DNA of 64,000 nt from Chryseolinea sp. H1M3-3 (GTDB lineage: Bacteria; Bacteroidota; Bacteroidia; Cytophagales; Cyclobacteriaceae): NCBI RefSeq assembly GCF_029360725.1, contig NZ_JARKMY010000002.1:1116001-1180000 (forward strand), read 5' to 3'. The notes beneath the pieces are model-generated. The model made no database searches. It was not told the origin of the DNA and saw nothing but the letters and a program-made list of their open reading frames with translations. Shown here piece after piece: positions 62,501 to 64,000 of the stretch. The first letter of the stretch is position 1. Every line of letters starts with the position of its first letter. Both the position numbers and the translations under genes were made by a program.

Positions 62501-63649
62501 GCTGTTTTTGCTATACGCGATGAAGGTATTGGGATTGCCGAAGAGAACAGAACAAAAATTTTTGAAAGCTTCTATCATAACGCCGAAGTCATCAACACAA
62601 ACGGTATTGAGAAAAGTACGGGTATTGGATTGTCACTTACAAAAAGCCTGGTGCAGGTCCATCGCGGTGAAATAGCCGTGGAGAGTAAACTGGGAAAAGG
62701 GAGCATATTTACCGTGACCATTCCGATCTCAAAGGAGTCGTACAGTGATTTGCCCGAGGAACGTTCGATGATTCTTTCACTGTCACATCTTCCAGAAAAA
62801 GTTTCGCTCGAATTTGAGACGGATCATTACCAGTCATCTCAATCCACACCTGACGATGCGGAACGCGCGCCACATGAATATGCCGTGTTGGTAGTCGATG
62901 ATCATACGAGCATTTTGTCGTTACTCGAAAATATTCTGTCCGATAAGTATAAAGTTCATAAGGCACGGAATGGAAAAAAAGCGCTCGAAATTTTAGAAGA
63001 GGAAAGAATCGATCTTGTGATCAGCGATGTGATCATGCCAGATATGGATGGTTTAACCTTGTGTAAAAAGATAAAAGAAAATATTCAAAGCAGTCACATT
63101 CCAGTCATCTTGCTCACGGCGAAAGGGGAAATTGAAAACCGCATTGAAGGTTTACAGGTAGGTGCTGATTCTTATATTCCTAAACCTTTCCATCCGGAAC
63201 ATCTTTTTATCCGGATTGAAAAACTGATTGAACGCATGGAGATAATCCGAAAAAAATTCAGAAATTTTGCGGACCTCGAACTTACCAGTCTCTCCAGCGG
63301 AATGGGAGAAAAAGATGACGCATTCTTTTCTAAAATCACAAAGTGCATTCAAACTCATTTAAGTGAACCCGAATTTAATGCGGATACGATTGCCGACGAA
63401 GTAGGCATGAGCAAGACCTCCTTGTATAAAAAGGTGAAGACGATAACAAGTCTTACGCCACATGGACTTATCAAACAGTACCGTTTAAAAAAGGCAGCGG
63501 ACCTGCTGAAGAATACAAACATGAGTGTTTCCGAGGTGATCTACGAAACGGGCTTCAACAGCCGCTCTTATTTTTATAAATCCTTTAATGAAATGTTTCA
63601 TTGTCACCCGAAGGATGTTGAGCGGGAAAAGGGAATTAAGGGCATTTAA
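59516..63649 (+). CDS. Hybrid two-component system sensor/AraC-type regulator (HTCS)
   Basis: 1377 residues combining sensor and transcription factor. After a hydrophobic start, about 25-690 is a two-propeller sensor of regulator repeats (VYMDQDDYVWLGTWDGLNRYDG, VYEDVSGRLYVGTRGGGLNIID, ILEDPNTNIWLSTNHGLVMYD). A Y_Y_Y domain (about 700-795) and a transmembrane helix (about 800-823) follow. Next are the HisKA box NIAHEFRTPLTL (His858), an HATPase (INLISNAIKYNSKGG, DEGIGIAEE, STGIGLSLTK), a receiver with Asp1171 in LVISDVIMPDMDG, and a C-terminal AraC HTH (FNADTIADEVGMSKTSLYKKVKTIT ... VSEVIYETGFNSRSYFYKSFNEMF). It is divergent from the GH130 locus and almost certainly controls it by sensing a periplasmic oligosaccharide. 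Confidence 0.96.
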   Translation: MYCVLAVFTLFTNLMQGDSTSPWPYQHVDKAAKISNSAITSVYMDQDDYVWLGTWDGLNRYDGSAIKVYKPDPFVKGTISNNVIRDILEDGRGNLWVVTHLGINKYNRTTNSFQVFLDSLTDIPFLEYNIRACIGADSSVWISLIGKGISRYAYKEDKFLPVALQGLDANWLTSIVGLGQNNGMQYLLGSDGKLACAVNNKSVFRKQILEGDQIKFHKFLHMGDRFFLAIVNTSKQLLLYDLADIEKEPVILSLGNISVSTLSENSNHTAIWIGSESGDILKVIPEGKGFNVVSMNAFFPTFSKARIKILSIQETKQDIVWVGTDGDGVYKFLTRPKTFYSIAEGRPEAGQLSHSIIRSVYEDVSGRLYVGTRGGGLNIIDPVNGKTTVLNTRNGLSNDAVLSINKDHHNNIWVGLDSEGIDMIESGTGKIFHFPRDFEGNTDLVFSSVYSICIDAFNDIWLGTSGYGVIHLKVAKTPAGKYQMKEFDQISHPAHARAIAIKSNIVYTIVEEKPNLLWFGTRGGGIYRYNALTKEIEAHIQANAGEVNSLSNNDVLTLHMDKQEQLWIGSSGGLDRLYLQNKPYRIEHFTQYEGLPNNTIHGILEDPNTNIWLSTNHGLVMYDRERNAFKNFDANDGLKNNEFADGAAFQSANAMKLFFGGIDGLDIVYPHKLHAKNYFPKLKITDFHVHNVPVGVGDETKILNRHIDDTDTITLKYNQNFISFFFTTLDYWHKQKSAYGYFLENFDKDWNDIGQQQSITLTNIPPGQYKLTINYKNENGDWGTAPKIITLIVTPPFWKTAWAYSFYILLFIGLQVAIVYYIRFRARAKKAMAMEKFKTLQLKVLNDYKLQFFTNIAHEFRTPLTLILGPVASLLHTNNNAGEQQQLKTIYSNSLRLQKLIDELIQFRKIESGKENLSIATVDLVPFTHEIVESFKQYAADREMQLEFYPEPERLKAYVDHKKIEKILINLISNAIKYNSKGGMVSVTLKESSGKAVFAIRDEGIGIAEENRTKIFESFYHNAEVINTNGIEKSTGIGLSLTKSLVQVHRGEIAVESKLGKGSIFTVTIPISKESYSDLPEERSMILSLSHLPEKVSLEFETDHYQSSQSTPDDAERAPHEYAVLVVDDHTSILSLLENILSDKYKVHKARNGKKALEILEEERIDLVISDVIMPDMDGLTLCKKIKENIQSSHIPVILLTAKGEIENRIEGLQVGADSYIPKPFHPEHLFIRIEKLIERMEIIRKKFRNFADLELTSLSSGMGEKDDAFFSKITKCIQTHLSEPEFNADTIADEVGMSKTSLYKKVKTITSLTPHGLIKQYRLKKAADLLKNTNMSVSEVIYETGFNSRSYFYKSFNEMFHCHPKDVEREKGIKGI

Positions 63650-63734
63650 TCAGATAACAATTTAATGTTATTTGTAGGTACAAATTTGTACAACGCGGTT
63701 ACTGCTGCCACGTCCTTAAAATTGTAAGGTCATA

Positions 63735-63763
63735 AAAAAAGGGAGCTTCTCACTCCCTTTTTT
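63735..63763. terminator. Bidirectional terminator between the hybrid sensor and the last gene
   Basis: AAAAAAGGGAG / CTCCCTTTTTT symmetric stem with a 7-base loop; A and T tracts on either side serve both converging genes. Confidence 0.85.
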
Positions 63764-63775
63764 AGCTTAATCCTG

Positions 63776-64000
63776 TTAGCTCCACGTCCGGTCGTGTGAA
63801 CGTTTGTCGTCCCACTCTTTCGTTGGCGCGAAATAAGTTTTGTCCTTGGCGTGCAAATGTTTTTTAACTTCTTCTTCCACCAGTTCGACTCCAAGTCCTG
63901 GAGCATCGAGGGGAACAGGAGCATAACCTTTGTCAATTAACTTTCTGCCGTCCGTTGTTTTCACGAGACCTTCCCACCACGGTAAGTCTACTGAATGGTG
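63776..64000 (-). CDS. Enolase-superfamily (mandelate racemase/muconate lactonizing type) protein, C-terminal end only
   Basis: 74 residues up to the stop; the gene runs past the right edge. The readable part, beginning HHSVDLPWWEGLVKTTDG and continuing KGYAPVPLDAPGLGVELVEEEVKKHL, matches the C-terminal tail of sugar-acid dehydratases of the mandelate racemase group, where D-x-P-W-W and a DAPGLGVE stretch close the barrel. The active-site lysine and metal ligands are outside the window, so the substrate cannot be named. It converges on the hybrid sensor gene with a shared terminator. Confidence 0.75.
   Translation of the reverse strand, partial: HHSVDLPWWEGLVKTTDGRKLIDKGYAPVPLDAPGLGVELVEEEVKKHLHAKDKTYFAPTKEWDDKRSHDRTWS

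Overview
The window looks like the chromosome of a free-living, glycan-degrading member of the Bacteroidota, probably of the Cytophagales/Chitinophagales type. It holds three SusC/SusD pairs, a hybrid two-component sensor with an AraC-type output, a type IX secretion C-terminal sorting domain, Bacteroidota-type promoter elements (TAnnTTTG) and few Shine-Dalgarno sequences. Base composition is moderate and even. I saw no rRNA, tRNA, CRISPR array, transposase or phage gene.

Layout. (1) 1-1951: three small unrelated genes (DsrE-like, flavin-reductase-like, DinB-like). (2) 2303-21115: a SusC/SusD pair, a POT peptide transporter, an APC amino-acid permease, three enzymes matching the trans-4-hydroxy-L-proline pathway (DHDPS-fold deaminase, hydroxyproline 2-epimerase, FAD D-amino-acid oxidase), a GH127 and a GH146-like beta-L-arabinofuranosidase, and a secreted DUF885 metallopeptidase-like protein, closed by a convergent AraC regulator. 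My reading is one locus for arabinosylated hydroxyproline-rich plant cell-wall proteins (extensins and relatives): it removes the arabinose caps, cuts the peptide, imports it and burns hydroxyproline. This is the most notable system in the window. (3) 21332-39494: a LacI-type regulator with an unusual N-terminal zinc ribbon, divergent from a polysaccharide-utilization locus with a GH9-like protein, SusC/SusD, GH2, an FAD oxidoreductase, an unrecognised helical-toroid lipoprotein, a sodium/solute symporter and a CE7-type acetylesterase. A nearly identical 29-base site lies before the first gene and before susC. (4) 39495-39790: degenerate intergenic repeats. (5) 39791-44200: a two-component system with a PepSY-like protein, a lipoprotein and a DUF2490 protein. 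Three copies of one binding-site-like sequence mark the three promoters. (6) 44366-46006: a type-B carboxylesterase. (7) 46147-63649: a minus-strand locus (GH130, MFS transporter, unrecognised lipoprotein, SusC, SusD, LamG lipoprotein, large T9SS-exported protein) divergent from a 1377-residue hybrid sensor. (8) 63776-64000: the C-terminal end of an enolase-superfamily sugar-acid dehydratase-like gene, cut by the window edge.

All functions are inferred by reading the sequence. No database search was run.
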